A DNA stretch of 14,651 bases, taken from contig JABUUT010000004.1 of the NCBI GenBank assembly GCA_021443045.1, positions 1 to 14,651 on the forward strand. The letters are read 5' to 3'. The translations under genes were made by a program, and so were the position numbers. The stretch is from Fibrobacteraceae bacterium. Its GTDB lineage: Bacteria > Fibrobacterota > Fibrobacteria > Fibrobacterales > Fibrobacteraceae. Below the pieces are notes generated by a model. That model was not told the DNA's origin and did not search any database. It saw nothing but the letters and a program-made list of their open reading frames with translations. How positions within the stretch are numbered: the first letter of the stretch is position 1; every line of letters begins with the position of its first letter. Positions 1 to 9,300 of the stretch are shown here, in pieces.

Positions 1-38
1 GGTCGGTTATCGGTTGTCAGTAATTAGTATTTATATGG

Positions 39-80
39 ACATTCTACTGGATCCTTCACTGCTATGCCGTTCAGGATGAC
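39..80 (-). repeat. Interspersed repeat, copy 1 (GTCATCCTGA...GAAGGATCC type)
   Basis: Read on the minus strand this begins GTCATCCTGAACGG and ends GAAGGATCCAGTAGAATGT. It resembles the short intergenic repeats with ends GTCATTCTGAGC and GAAGAATCC that are scattered through many bacterial genomes. Two further copies follow at 116-151 and 171-193 in the same orientation, and related copies in the opposite orientation close the window. No coding potential is seen. Just upstream (1-38) is A/T-rich DNA with a short tandem CGGTTAT/CGGTTGT. Confidence 0.7.
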
Positions 81-115
81 AAGTCCTTAATCATTAACCA
101 TTAATAATTGATACC

Positions 116-151
116 ACATTCACCGGATTCCTCTCGAGGGCTCGGAATGAC
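116..151 (-). repeat. Interspersed repeat, copy 2
   Basis: The minus strand reads GTCATTCCGAGCCC, then TCGAGAGGAATCCGGTGAATGT, matching copy 1 at both ends with a different middle. The 35-nt spacer before it and the 19-nt spacer after it share the sequence TTAATCATTAA (88-98 and 158-168). The cluster therefore looks like a tandemly duplicated unit of repeat plus A/T spacer rather than independent insertions. Confidence 0.7.
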
Positions 152-164
152 TTACCATTAATCA

Positions 165-737
165 TTAAGTACATTCACAGGATCCTTCAGGGGTGAGCCC
201 TTGAACCGCCAAGGCTATAACGGAGGTTGCAGGCAAAATGGCAGCCTCCTTTGCATTTTCCATTTTTTTTAAAATTTCTCGGTTCAGCAGTTCCACGCCA
301 ACATCAACAAAGTGAACTTGCCCCACGGTGTTCAAAGAAACATTCTGCCGCAACGCATCTTCAAAAAAACGCCCTCCAGCACACTTAAACAGCGCTTCCT
401 TGCGGCACCAAAGCTTATAAAATTCCGGCAAATCCTTAGGCTTTTCAGCCTCGTTAAAAAAACGATCCGCCAAACTCATGGAACGCATCTTACCCAATTC
501 CAAATCAATCCCAACGCGGCACTCAAAGGAATATGCCAGCACACACCAATTCCCAGAGTGGGTCCAATTAGCATCCAGGGGTAAATTTTTAAAACAGGGC
601 CTTCCGTTTTCCTCCTGTTGAGCCTCCAAAACGGGAACACCACAGGCCTCCGACAGAATGCCATAAACCACCTGACGATGATTTTCTTTAGGAAAGGCGG
701 TTATAAAAACCTTGCCACAGGGGGTAATCACTTCCAT
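165..737 (-). CDS. Sfp-type 4'-phosphopantetheinyl transferase
   Basis: This 190-residue cytoplasmic enzyme is predicted to move the phosphopantetheine arm of coenzyme A onto a serine of carrier proteins (fatty acid, polyketide or peptide synthesis). The family motifs are visible in order: GRP near residue 45, NWTHSG (57-62, in place of the usual NxSHS), VGIDLE (75-80, with metal-binding Asp78 and Glu80), and WCRKEALFKCAG (110-121, with Lys113, Glu114 and Lys118). It is on the short side for Sfp proteins (about 220) but keeps the whole core. The start at 737 has no clear Shine-Dalgarno, and no other plausible start exists. The last residues (PEGSCECT) are encoded by an interspersed repeat, so the native C-terminus may have been altered. 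No synthase or carrier gene is adjacent, so the substrate is unknown. The family call is firm; the substrate is not. Confidence 0.9.
   Translation of the reverse strand: MEVITPCGKVFITAFPKENHRQVVYGILSEACGVPVLEAQQEENGRPCFKNLPLDANWTHSGNWCVLAYSFECRVGIDLELGKMRSMSLADRFFNEAEKPKDLPEFYKLWCRKEALFKCAGGRFFEDALRQNVSLNTVGQVHFVDVGVELLNREILKKMENAKEAAILPATSVIALAVQGLTPEGSCECT
171..193 (-). repeat. Interspersed repeat, partial copy 3, overlapping the transferase 3' end
   Basis: The plus strand ACATTCACAGGATCCTTC matches the starts of copies 1 and 2 (ACATTCTACTGGATCCTTC and ACATTCACCGGATTCCTC). The other half (the GGATGAC end) is missing. Instead the sequence continues into the coding region of the phosphopantetheinyl transferase, whose last residues and stop codon region are formed by this copy. 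Confidence 0.6.
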
Positions 738-765
738 AACCCAAAGATAATTCTACTTTAGGGGT
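738..765. promoter_or_regulatory. 28-bp divergent gap, possible overlapping -10 elements
   Basis: The two divergent start codons are only 28 bp apart, so promoters of both genes must lie in or beyond this gap. GATAAT (746-751, plus) and TAGAAT on the minus strand (755-750) are plausible overlapping -10 boxes. Neither has a convincing -35, and the resulting leaders would be about 10 nt or less. The plus gene has AGGGG directly against its ATG, too close to act as a normal Shine-Dalgarno. This is a weak inference. Confidence 0.3.
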
Positions 766-1302
766 ATGAGTAAAAAGTTTTCCATTATAACCGTCATATT
801 TTGTTACGCCGCCGCCTTATGGTCCTGTGGCAGCATCAATGACAGCTGGGAAGTTCATGGCGGCGGCTACTTCAAGTACACCATCGAAGACACCGACATC
901 AAAGATTCCATTGGGCTGGAACGGGACGACGTTCACCTAACCAACAGCAACCGCAAATATTTTCAGATGGAAACTCGCGAAGGCGAGGGCAAATATGGCA
1001 ACCAGTTTGAGGTGACCATCAACAGAGCCCTTTCCATAGGACGCTTTAGAGCCTATGCCGGATACTCCTGGATGGTGTACGAAAATTCTGCCCAAGGAAT
1101 ACTCATCGAGTACATTCGCGACAAAGAAGGCAAAGCCATCGACAGCAGCTACTTTCACTTTGACGAACGAAGCGAAGACAAGTGGACCGCCAACGTAAAC
1201 CTGTACTTCCAGGACTGTCGCAAAGGCGAATGCAACGATTCCCTTCCACCCGTTCATGTGACAGGCCGATTTCGTTACTATGTAGCTGAAGATGATAGGT
1301 AA
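766..1302 (+). CDS. Small lipoprotein of unknown function
   Basis: I do not recognise a family for this 178-residue protein. It starts with a basic n-region (MSKKF), a hydrophobic stretch and a lipobox LWSC, giving lipidated Cys21. It should therefore be anchored in a membrane, probably the outer one because Gly22 is not an inner-membrane retention Asp. The mature part is polar, with alternating hydrophobic residues and many Tyr and Phe (for example FRAYAGYSWMVYENS near 94-108 and TANVNLYFQDC near 141-151), which suggests beta structure. Cys151 and Cys156 are close enough to form a disulfide. It is divergent from the transferase and 47 nt ahead of the tRNA promoter. The lipobox and the uninterrupted frame argue that it is real, in preference to the antisense frame at 937-1356. 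Confidence 0.75.
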   Translation: MSKKFSIITVIFCYAAALWSCGSINDSWEVHGGGYFKYTIEDTDIKDSIGLERDDVHLTNSNRKYFQMETREGEGKYGNQFEVTINRALSIGRFRAYAGYSWMVYENSAQGILIEYIRDKEGKAIDSSYFHFDERSEDKWTANVNLYFQDCRKGECNDSLPPVHVTGRFRYYVAEDDR

Positions 1303-1349
1303 AAAAAAGAGGGCAAAGGGGGCTCTTCCAAGAACGACCATTTTTCCCC

Positions 1350-1378
1350 TTGACAATTAGCGTTCAACTTTCTACTAT
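1350..1378 (+). promoter_or_regulatory. Sigma-70-type promoter of the tRNA gene
   Basis: A perfect -35 TTGACA (1350-1355) and a good -10 TACTAT (1373-1378) are separated by an ideal 17 bp. Transcription would start about 7 nt later, a few bases before the mature tRNA 5' end at 1390. It is the clearest promoter in the window. Confidence 0.9.
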
Positions 1379-1389
1379 TGTGCACACTT

Positions 1390-1463
<74 letters not shown>

Positions 1464-1469
1464 CTGAGG

Positions 1470-1495
1470 AGCTCCGCTTTAGCGGGGCTTTTTTT
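1470..1495 (+). terminator. Rho-independent terminator of the tRNA
   Basis: The stem AGCTCCGC/GCGGGGCT (8 pairs including one T-G wobble) with the loop TTTA is followed directly by a run of T. It begins 6 nt after the tRNA. Confidence 0.9.
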
Positions 1496-1553
1496 CTCCC
1501 AAACATCATCTTTTGCAAACCTCTAAAATTCATTTTTGAACTGCTCTTTATAC

Positions 1554-1580
1554 AAAAAAGAACGCTCCTTTTCGGGAGCG
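1554..1580 (-). terminator. Rho-independent terminator of the anion transporter
   Basis: On the minus strand the perfect 6-bp stem CGCTCC/GGAGCG (1580-1563) is followed by TTCTTTTTTG, about 68 nt after the transporter stop codon. A separate short hairpin, TGTCC-CTTC-GGACA (1611-1624), lies in the same 3' untranslated stretch but has no T run. Confidence 0.8.
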
Positions 1581-1648
1581 CACTTTAGTACTGTAACACT
1601 TTAGCCATTCTGTCCCTTCGGACATCTTAAGCTAAGGGCACCTCTAAA

Positions 1649-3304
1649 TTACTTTGTAGCAGCAGGAACTGCAGCAGAATCCACCACTTCAACCTTGGCT
1701 GCGGCGGCAGAATCTAAAGCCACGGTGCTGTCGAGGGCGGCGCTTGCAACCGCAGCATTTTCAGCCACAGGAGCAGCAGATGCGGGGGCTGCAACTTCGG
1801 CCTTTGCGGCAGGAACGGCTTCGGCAGCCTTAGGCACAGGCGTACCAAAGAAATTCACCTTGGCAAGGATAATCATCATCACCCAAGAAATGGCAAGGCC
1901 ACCAAAACCCATCACAATGCCCGTTTTTGCCATACCGTTGGTATCGGTGTAACCCGTAGCGTGGGCCAGAGCGTTGGGAGGAGTGGAAATGGGCAGAGAC
2001 ATACCAAGAGAAGAAGCAAAGGCAACAGAGACCAAGAGAGCGGTAACGCCACCCAAGCCAACCAGGTTGTCTTGGCAAGCAATACCCACGGCACAGAGAA
2101 TTGGAACCAACAACGTTGCGGTAGAAGTGTGGCTCATAAAGTTTGCCATAAAGAGACAGATGACGCCACAGCCAATCATAAGAGCCAGAGGAGACCAGGT
2201 AGCAAACGGAATGGTTTCAATCAAATGCTTGGCAAGACCCGTAGCGTTAAGACCAACACCCAAGGCAAAACCACCGGCAACCAGCCACAGCACGTCCCAG
2301 CTCATGGCATTCAAGTCTTTCTTGGTAATCACACCAGTGAGTGCAAACACGGCCATAGGAATCATGGCGATGGCGTTATCATTGATGCCATGGACTCCCT
2401 TGCCGGTAACCCAAAGAACAACACAAACAACAAAGGTCACATACACGATAATGGCCTTGGGGCTGGTATCAAACTTGCCGGCACCTTCAATATTCAGGAC
2501 CATGCTCTTCATCTTGATGGGGTAAATCTTAAGCAAAAGAACCCATGCAATCACCATCAAAATAATCACGTAAGGAATACCAAAAGCCATCCACTGGCCA
2601 AAAGAAACAGGATTAGCAACCAGGTCACCACGAGCAATAGCGTCGTTCAAGGCTCCCAGGGCAATGGCGTTAGGAGGAGTACCAATAGGGGTACCCATAC
2701 CACCGATGTTTGCACCCAGAGGAATGGCGAGAGCAAATGCAGCGCGACCACGGTCATCTTCGTCAAAGAGCTTGAGCACAGGAGCCAAGATGGCGAGCAT
2801 CATGGCAGCGGTAGCGGTGTTGCTCATGAACATGGAGAACACGGCGGTAATGAGCATAAGACCCAAAAGTACGAACTTGGGGTTCTTGCCGAAAGGTTTC
2901 AGAAGCACGCGAGCCAGGTTCAAGTCCATCTTGTACTTGGTAGCTGCGGCAGCCAGAAAGAAGCCGCCCAGGAACAGCATGATAATGGGGTTGGCAAAAG
3001 TTGCCATAATGGACTTGTGGCTAATCATCTTCACGCCATCAACCTGGAAGGGAGACAAAGCGGAGTCAGACATGGTGATGATCATGAGCACAATCACCAA
3101 CATGGATGTAGACCAAATTGGGAATGGTTGAAGAATCCAGAAAAGGGCAGCCATGACGAATACGCCAATGACGCGGATTTCCAGAGGATTCAAAACACCA
3201 AGGGGACTTGCAGCATCGAAGCCGAGGGATTCGTATGGCAAGTAGAGGGCACCAATCGCGAGAATCGATGCAATAACGAATTTAATGAATTTTGCCTTTG
3301 TCAT
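1649..3304 (-). CDS. SLC13/DASS-family anion (dicarboxylate/sulfate-type) symporter
   Basis: This 551-residue inner-membrane protein should import a divalent anion, such as a C4-dicarboxylate, citrate or sulfate, driven by a sodium gradient. About a dozen hydrophobic segments span residues 6-482. The two inverted halves each carry the family's paired signatures: SNTATAAMM (161-169) with GTPIGTPPNAI (204-214), and SHTSTATLL (391-399) with LPISTPPNAL (437-446). The second SNT motif reads SHT, a variant at the substrate/sodium site. After the last membrane span, residues 487-551 form an unusual tail very rich in Ala and Val. I chose ATG 3304 (MTKAKF) over the in-frame TTG at 3343, because the TTG extension is short and polar and has no ribosome site. 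The gene lies 43 nt after the 1998-residue repeat gene with no visible terminator, so read-through is possible. The family is firm; the substrate cannot be told. Confidence 0.9.
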   Translation of the reverse strand: MTKAKFIKFVIASILAIGALYLPYESLGFDAASPLGVLNPLEIRVIGVFVMAALFWILQPFPIWSTSMLVIVLMIITMSDSALSPFQVDGVKMISHKSIMATFANPIIMLFLGGFFLAAAATKYKMDLNLARVLLKPFGKNPKFVLLGLMLITAVFSMFMSNTATAAMMLAILAPVLKLFDEDDRGRAAFALAIPLGANIGGMGTPIGTPPNAIALGALNDAIARGDLVANPVSFGQWMAFGIPYVIILMVIAWVLLLKIYPIKMKSMVLNIEGAGKFDTSPKAIIVYVTFVVCVVLWVTGKGVHGINDNAIAMIPMAVFALTGVITKKDLNAMSWDVLWLVAGGFALGVGLNATGLAKHLIETIPFATWSPLALMIGCGVICLFMANFMSHTSTATLLVPILCAVGIACQDNLVGLGGVTALLVSVAFASSLGMSLPISTPPNALAHATGYTDTNGMAKTGIVMGFGGLAISWVMMIILAKVNFFGTPVPKAAEAVPAAKAEVAAPASAAPVAENAAVASAALDSTVALDSAAAAKVEVVDSAAVPAATK

Positions 3305-3347
3305 AGTGCCGCCAAATTTAGAAAACTTGCGTTTACATGGCAATATT

Positions 3348-6300
3348 CTAAAGGCTAAAAAAACTGCTTATGGTTTTATTACCTGCCACACGAACCCGAA
3401 CCACATACAGGCCCGATTTTGGTGCTTTTAGGGTTACAGAATTGTGCCCTGCCAAGGTTTTACCTCTACAAGAAGCCAAAATTTGGCCCTTTATGCTAAC
3501 CATTTCTACAACAAAGGGGCTCTTTGCCAAAGTTTCGTCTACCACAAAATCCACATTCATCAAACCGCCATGCTGGGTCATGTGCAACTGATCAAGGCCA
3601 TTTTTCACCACCGTTTTGGCGTTTGGAGCCACCCGCACCACAGCCTGCAGTTCTGTAGACTTCAAGAGAACCTTAATAGGAGACCCCGACTTTACCTCTG
3701 TTGTTACCCCATCGATGGTGACAAACACATGCAAGCCGTAGGACTCTATGTTTTCTACCCCCTCAACAGACAAATAACCATAACGCTGGCTTGAAGCCCT
3801 CATCGATACAGTCCACTCCAATTCTCCAGAAGCAGCCTTAATACTCTTTGTCAAAGCTTTCTTGCCCTCCAAAATGGACAATTCCACATGGTCTCCCATA
3901 CCCTGTGGAGGTTCCTCAGAAACAAAGGGGGCAGAACTTACACCAATCACGTTCCAGGAATCCCTCCTTCCATTATTGTCCGACAGCACCAGCTGAAGAG
4001 CCCAGTTGCCATTATCCCGAGCCTTTGCCAAAGCTTTCCGCCTCATTGCGCCATCTTCGTTCACATTCTCATTACTTTCCGTTTCAACAAAAACAGGCTC
4101 CCAAGGCACAGCCACATCAACGGGAGAACCCACCTTGGCCCAAACAGCCTCGTAGGGGCCCATAATTTCGGCCTCTTCGTAACTACCCGATTCACTATTC
4201 CAGCGATAGTACTCCACCTCTCCAGCAGAACCATCCAGAACATCCTTCAAATCTTGCAGCTTAACAAACCATCCATAAGGATTGGCAACCATGTTCCAGC
4301 CCGTGAACACACTGTCTAAATTCCAATAGGTGTCGTTAAATTCATACTTTTTTTCACCTATATCACTTAGCGTCAAAGGTTCGCCCGATCTGGAACTGTA
4401 CCAGTAACCAGCAGTGGCTACCACAGAGGCCCCCTCCTCCAGTTTCTGATATTGCCAGAATTCTCCATAAGGCAAAGCTTCATTCCACCAATAAAAAACC
4501 TGGTCGTCCTTATTCCAAGAAACCTTATCCAAATCCACCTGGGAAAGTGAAATCATGCGCCAGGAGTCAGCTCCACCACCAAGACCATCAGCAACACCTA
4601 ATTCCACATTTAAATTCTGAACATCCCCAACCATTTCTTGGGTTTCGTCCGACACCATTTCAGCCCTTAACACGTAGGCTCCCGGGCGGCCCACAAAGCC
4701 AACAAATTCGTAACTAAGAGGAGTTTCCTCAATTTTTTCAACAATCAACGAATCCATCACCATGTTGCCTAGGGCATCCATCAATTCAATGCGCACAAAA
4801 GCTTTCTTTTCAACATTAAATGAGTTGGTGGTAAAACTATAGCGGAAGGCCAAGCCAGAAGTTTTCGTTTCACTTAAAGCAAACTCCATAGCATCTTCTT
4901 CTGGCGGATTATCCGGCTCAAGTTCTTCACCTTCATAAACATCAATAACCGTATTTCCGCTTAGCACCATTTTAAAGTCATTTGCAGCCGAAAGTTTCAC
5001 AGTATCTTTCTCATCAACAATGGCAATATAAGTTCCATTGGCAGGCCTGTTCATTCCACCTTCAAATACCACAACAAATTCACGGTCCTCTTTAGAATCC
5101 AACAGAGGAATTTCCACACCGTCTACAGTCAAATCCCTGCTTATCAATACACTTTGGTCTAAGGAGGCAGCATCTAAATGAACCATGAAAACTTTACCCA
5201 CATTCTCATTGGCAAGGCGCACCGTAACATACTTGGTTTCCTTATCTTCTTCCCACACAGGGTACAGTCTATACTTAAAGTCCAAGGTTTCATCACGGCT
5301 AGCAATTTCCGTTGGAGTTACATGAATCGCAGCCTCCATTAAATCTTCACTAGTTTTTTTCCAACCACTGCCAGCCTCTTCAACCACATTCCAGCTATTT
5401 GCCACAAAACCCTTCTTGTACAATTTTCCAGGGAGTGTAATAGGAGTTTTAAAAAGACTATCATGGCCTGCAAAATTTATGTCTTCCAATTTTTCAAATG
5501 CAAAGTCCCCATTATCCACCAATTCAAATGAATAGTGTCGTTCCTTTACTTCTGGCTCCAAACGTATAGAGTTGTCCCCAGCCACTTTTAAATACTTCAT
5601 GGGGTTTATTCTAAATACACCCTTTCCTGTTTTGGGGTCAAAAGTAATTTGGCAATAATTTTTTGAATCCAGTTCATCGCAGGGAGCCAAGGTATTGTAG
5701 TTGCCATAGCCACTTACATACATGCTGGTGCTCAACTCATTAAATTCAAATTCATAAGAAAAGATGTCATCTACTCCAGGCAAATAGAAAATATCTTCTT
5801 CATTATCGTTAGAAGTCCACGCTGGAGATACCGTAGTTGTATACAAATTCTGCGTATAAATTGGAATTTTGTAACTACCGCTCTGCTGGGTTTCGTGCCT
5901 TACTCCAAAATTTCCATACTGGAATCGTCCGCTTTGGCCGTATGTCAAGGTTAATGTATTTTCAGGGCCAATCAAGTCTCTATTAAAAGCCTCACCCACA
6001 AAAGTTTCATCTAACTTTAATGCGGTAGCCGGATTATTACATTCCCCAGCCTCATCTCCAAGGCACCACTGCAAAACACTTCCAGATATGCTGTAAGCCA
6101 CAGGAAGCATGGATCCATATTTTATACCCACCGTATTATCTTCCGAAGAAGCTAATTGCAAGTAGGTGTCATTAAAAATCAGGTCATTACAGTTGTCGCC
6201 ACAGACTTTATTTACCTCATTAAAGGTAACATTGTACTCAATGGGTTCCACCTCAGGCTTTAATATCATATAATATTCATATTTATAATCTCCATTATTC

Positions 6301-9300
6301 CTTGCCGAAATTGCATCCCATGACGATGCCGCAAGAACATTGCTTAGAGAAGTATTTTCAAAAGAGTTTCCATCAAAGTCAACAGACCAAAAAACCGTAC
6401 CATCGGAAGAAATAGAAGCATCCGCAGCATCCATTATAGTTGAACTAGTGGCCTTTTCTATGTTTTCTTCATTCTTATAGTAAAAAGCACTCCAGTCTTC
6501 AAATTCCGTAGTACGTTCCGCTCTCCTTTGAACAATTCTAGAACTCATGCCTTTTAATTCATAGCCATAGTCAATGGTAAAGTTAAACTTATCTGTAAAA
6601 GCAACCGCCTGTACATTAGTTTCGTAAATTTTAGAGGCATAATATTTGCCCATGGAATAAGGCTGGGTTTCACCGTCGTCATTATACTGGGTAGCCAAAG
6701 GTTGCACAACCAAGGGAGCATCGTTCAGCTCCGAAATAACATGCATTTGAGTAATACCCACATCATCATAATCCCGGGTATAAACAACATTCAATTGAGT
6801 AACACTGCCCACATCACTTAGGCCCACAAAAGGCACAAAGAACGATACCGGAACATTTTTCCAATACACCGATTCTCCCCAACGAGTCTCTTCCATATCA
6901 CATATCTCATCGCCACACATGGCCCTAGCACTCGTGGGCTTACACAATATGGTTTCCTCTTCATTCTTCAAAATAAATTGAGGCATCATAGTAGACACAT
7001 CGCCTATTTTATACAGACTTAATTTGGGTGACAAGAAAATCACATTATATTCAACACCATCTATTACAACAGGCTTTCCATCTTCAATGTCAACTAGACT
7101 TCCATCAGCCAAGCCAAAATCTATTTTATAGGATACAGGAATTACACCCTCATTCACAAAGGTATATCGTGCGTCACTTCTATAAATATTGGCAGCATCT
7201 AATGTTGTTGCCCCAGGGTAAAAATCATCCGAATAGAAAGAAAGCACGGTTCCTTCACCCACAAGGCTATTCACAGCATCCACAAAGCCCTTGTTCAAGC
7301 GTCCATCGCCATCGCTGTAAGTCCAAACCCACACCTTGTTGCCTAAAGCCACCATTTTTGCCCCATACTCATCCCACGGAACCAGGTCTGCCAAATTTTT
7401 GGGGAGTTCCACCGAAATACGGAAAACACCTAGCCCACCATTAGAACTAAAAAATGGAAGTCCTTCATTTACACCCTCTTTACGGTTCCATTCAAAATCA
7501 CCATTTAAAGGAAAGTGTTGCCGACCTGAAGCGGTACCATAAAACTGCATTTCATAGGCAAAGTAATCCGATTTCATCAGCTCCGCTGGAATAATGGCAT
7601 TATAAACGATTTCGTCAACGCCATCATCATTTTTTACCTTAAAACGAAAATCAAAATCATATATATTTTCAACACCTTCACTTAAGGATACAGAACTACT
7701 GTGGTAAGCCACCTCGCTTCCAACATAACCTTCCGGTGCATTTCTAAAATTGCCTTCACCAAAGTCTCCGCTCATCCAATCTTCAGCATCAGCAACATGC
7801 TTTTCTACCAAATCAAAGTCATCTTCACTGTAATGGTAGTTCTTTCTCAAATCTGATGAAGTTGAGCCAGCCACAAAACCAATGTGCGCAAAATCTTTAG
7901 CAACCGTACGCCCCTTAGCCAAATTTCCAATGGAATAGGTGTTTGCAATAATCTGCCCAACACTGTAGCCTACAATGCCACCCATGTACAAGCCTTGGGA
8001 TTTTTCATTGTACAGGTCTGCATTACCATTGGTATAAAAATCACCCAAAACAAAAGAAGTGTTTATTTCCGCATTCTCATTTTCAACGACACCAAACAAG
8101 CCACCTGCATAAACATTATTCAATTTTTCGCTGCTAATTTCAATTAAATTTTTGTCTTCCAAATTCTCCGCCAACGAAGAATAGAGGGTAATCCGAGAAC
8201 TTCTACTAATATACCCCATAAGGCCACCCACATTGGCCGTAAAAGCATTGGAATGCAAAGAACCTTTGTACTTCAAGCCACTAACCCCTAGATTAAGATC
8301 AATGTTCGATGACTCCAACCGCCCAACTAGGCCACCCACGTTAGCATACCCACCCTCCGTAGAACCGCAATCATAAGAAATAGGGCCTTCCACCTCCACA
8401 TTACTCAAAGAAATACTCTTGGCAAAACCAACAAGGCCTCCCACATTCACCGAGGGGCCATTTTCAGAAAGTTCCCCATTTTCTACAACAATGGACATAT
8501 CCAAATTACGCACACCCACATTGTTTGCCGTTATTTGGCTACAATTACCACACAGGGTGCCCACGGCATACAACCCATTATCTTCCAATGCAATTTTTGT
8601 GTCAATGGCAATTCCATCTACAGTCACATTTTCCACATTAAGTTGTCCATAATCCACAAGCAAACCCACATTAACTTCGGCCCCATCATTTTCAGGTTTG
8701 CTAACAGTCATTACCACATTTTTAAAATTAAGGTTACGAACCTGCACCTCTCCATAAGCCAAGACACCCGCCTCACCCGTTACATCTTGGTAAGATTGTC
8801 CATAAAACAGGCCCTGGCCCCTGGAACAGAAATTTTCTATGGTAAAAGGTGTTTCGCCATTACTTTCCACCGTGGCTACATTTGCCAAAGCACCTTCCAT
8901 TTTAGAACTGGGGTCACAAGTCCATTCCCCAGTGGCAACATTCTTTGTAGGTTCATCAAAAATAATGTCGCTTCCAATTAAAAGTTTTCTGTATGTGCCG
9001 TAATTAAGGTTATTGACGACATCCCAATTAAATATTTGCGCCAGAGCCTTTCTCAACAATTCCATGGTGGTAAAATAAACTTCAAGATAATAGCCGTCTT
9101 CATCGGTGGTGTAGTAAATCCCCTCATAGTCGGCTTCGTCAAAAACAAAATCAAGGTAGTGGATAGAGCCGCACGTTTCAGCATCGCATTTTAAGGCCCC
9201 TAAATCTTCTATGGATTTGTCACTTTGAAAAATGGTTACGCTTTCTTCATACCCACTGGCACTAAAATAAAATGGGTTAGAAGTCCAGCCAATGGAAGCT

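Noticed and set aside
39..193. CRISPR array
   Set aside because: There are only three imperfect copies with unequal A/T spacers (35 and 19 nt) that are themselves related, and no cas genes.
937..1356. 139-codon frame on the minus strand opposite the lipoprotein
   Set aside because: The plus-strand frame has a lipobox and coherent composition; the antisense frame has no ribosome site and runs into the tRNA promoter.
3305..3343. TTG start giving a 13-residue longer transporter
   Set aside because: The extension is polar, unlike family N-termini, and has no Shine-Dalgarno; ATG 3304 fits better.
1961..3358. Long open frame (465 codons) on the plus strand
   Set aside because: It lies wholly antisense to the transporter, and its product is polar, rich in His, Gln, Asn and Gly, and lacks motifs; it mirrors the hydrophobic codons of the real gene.
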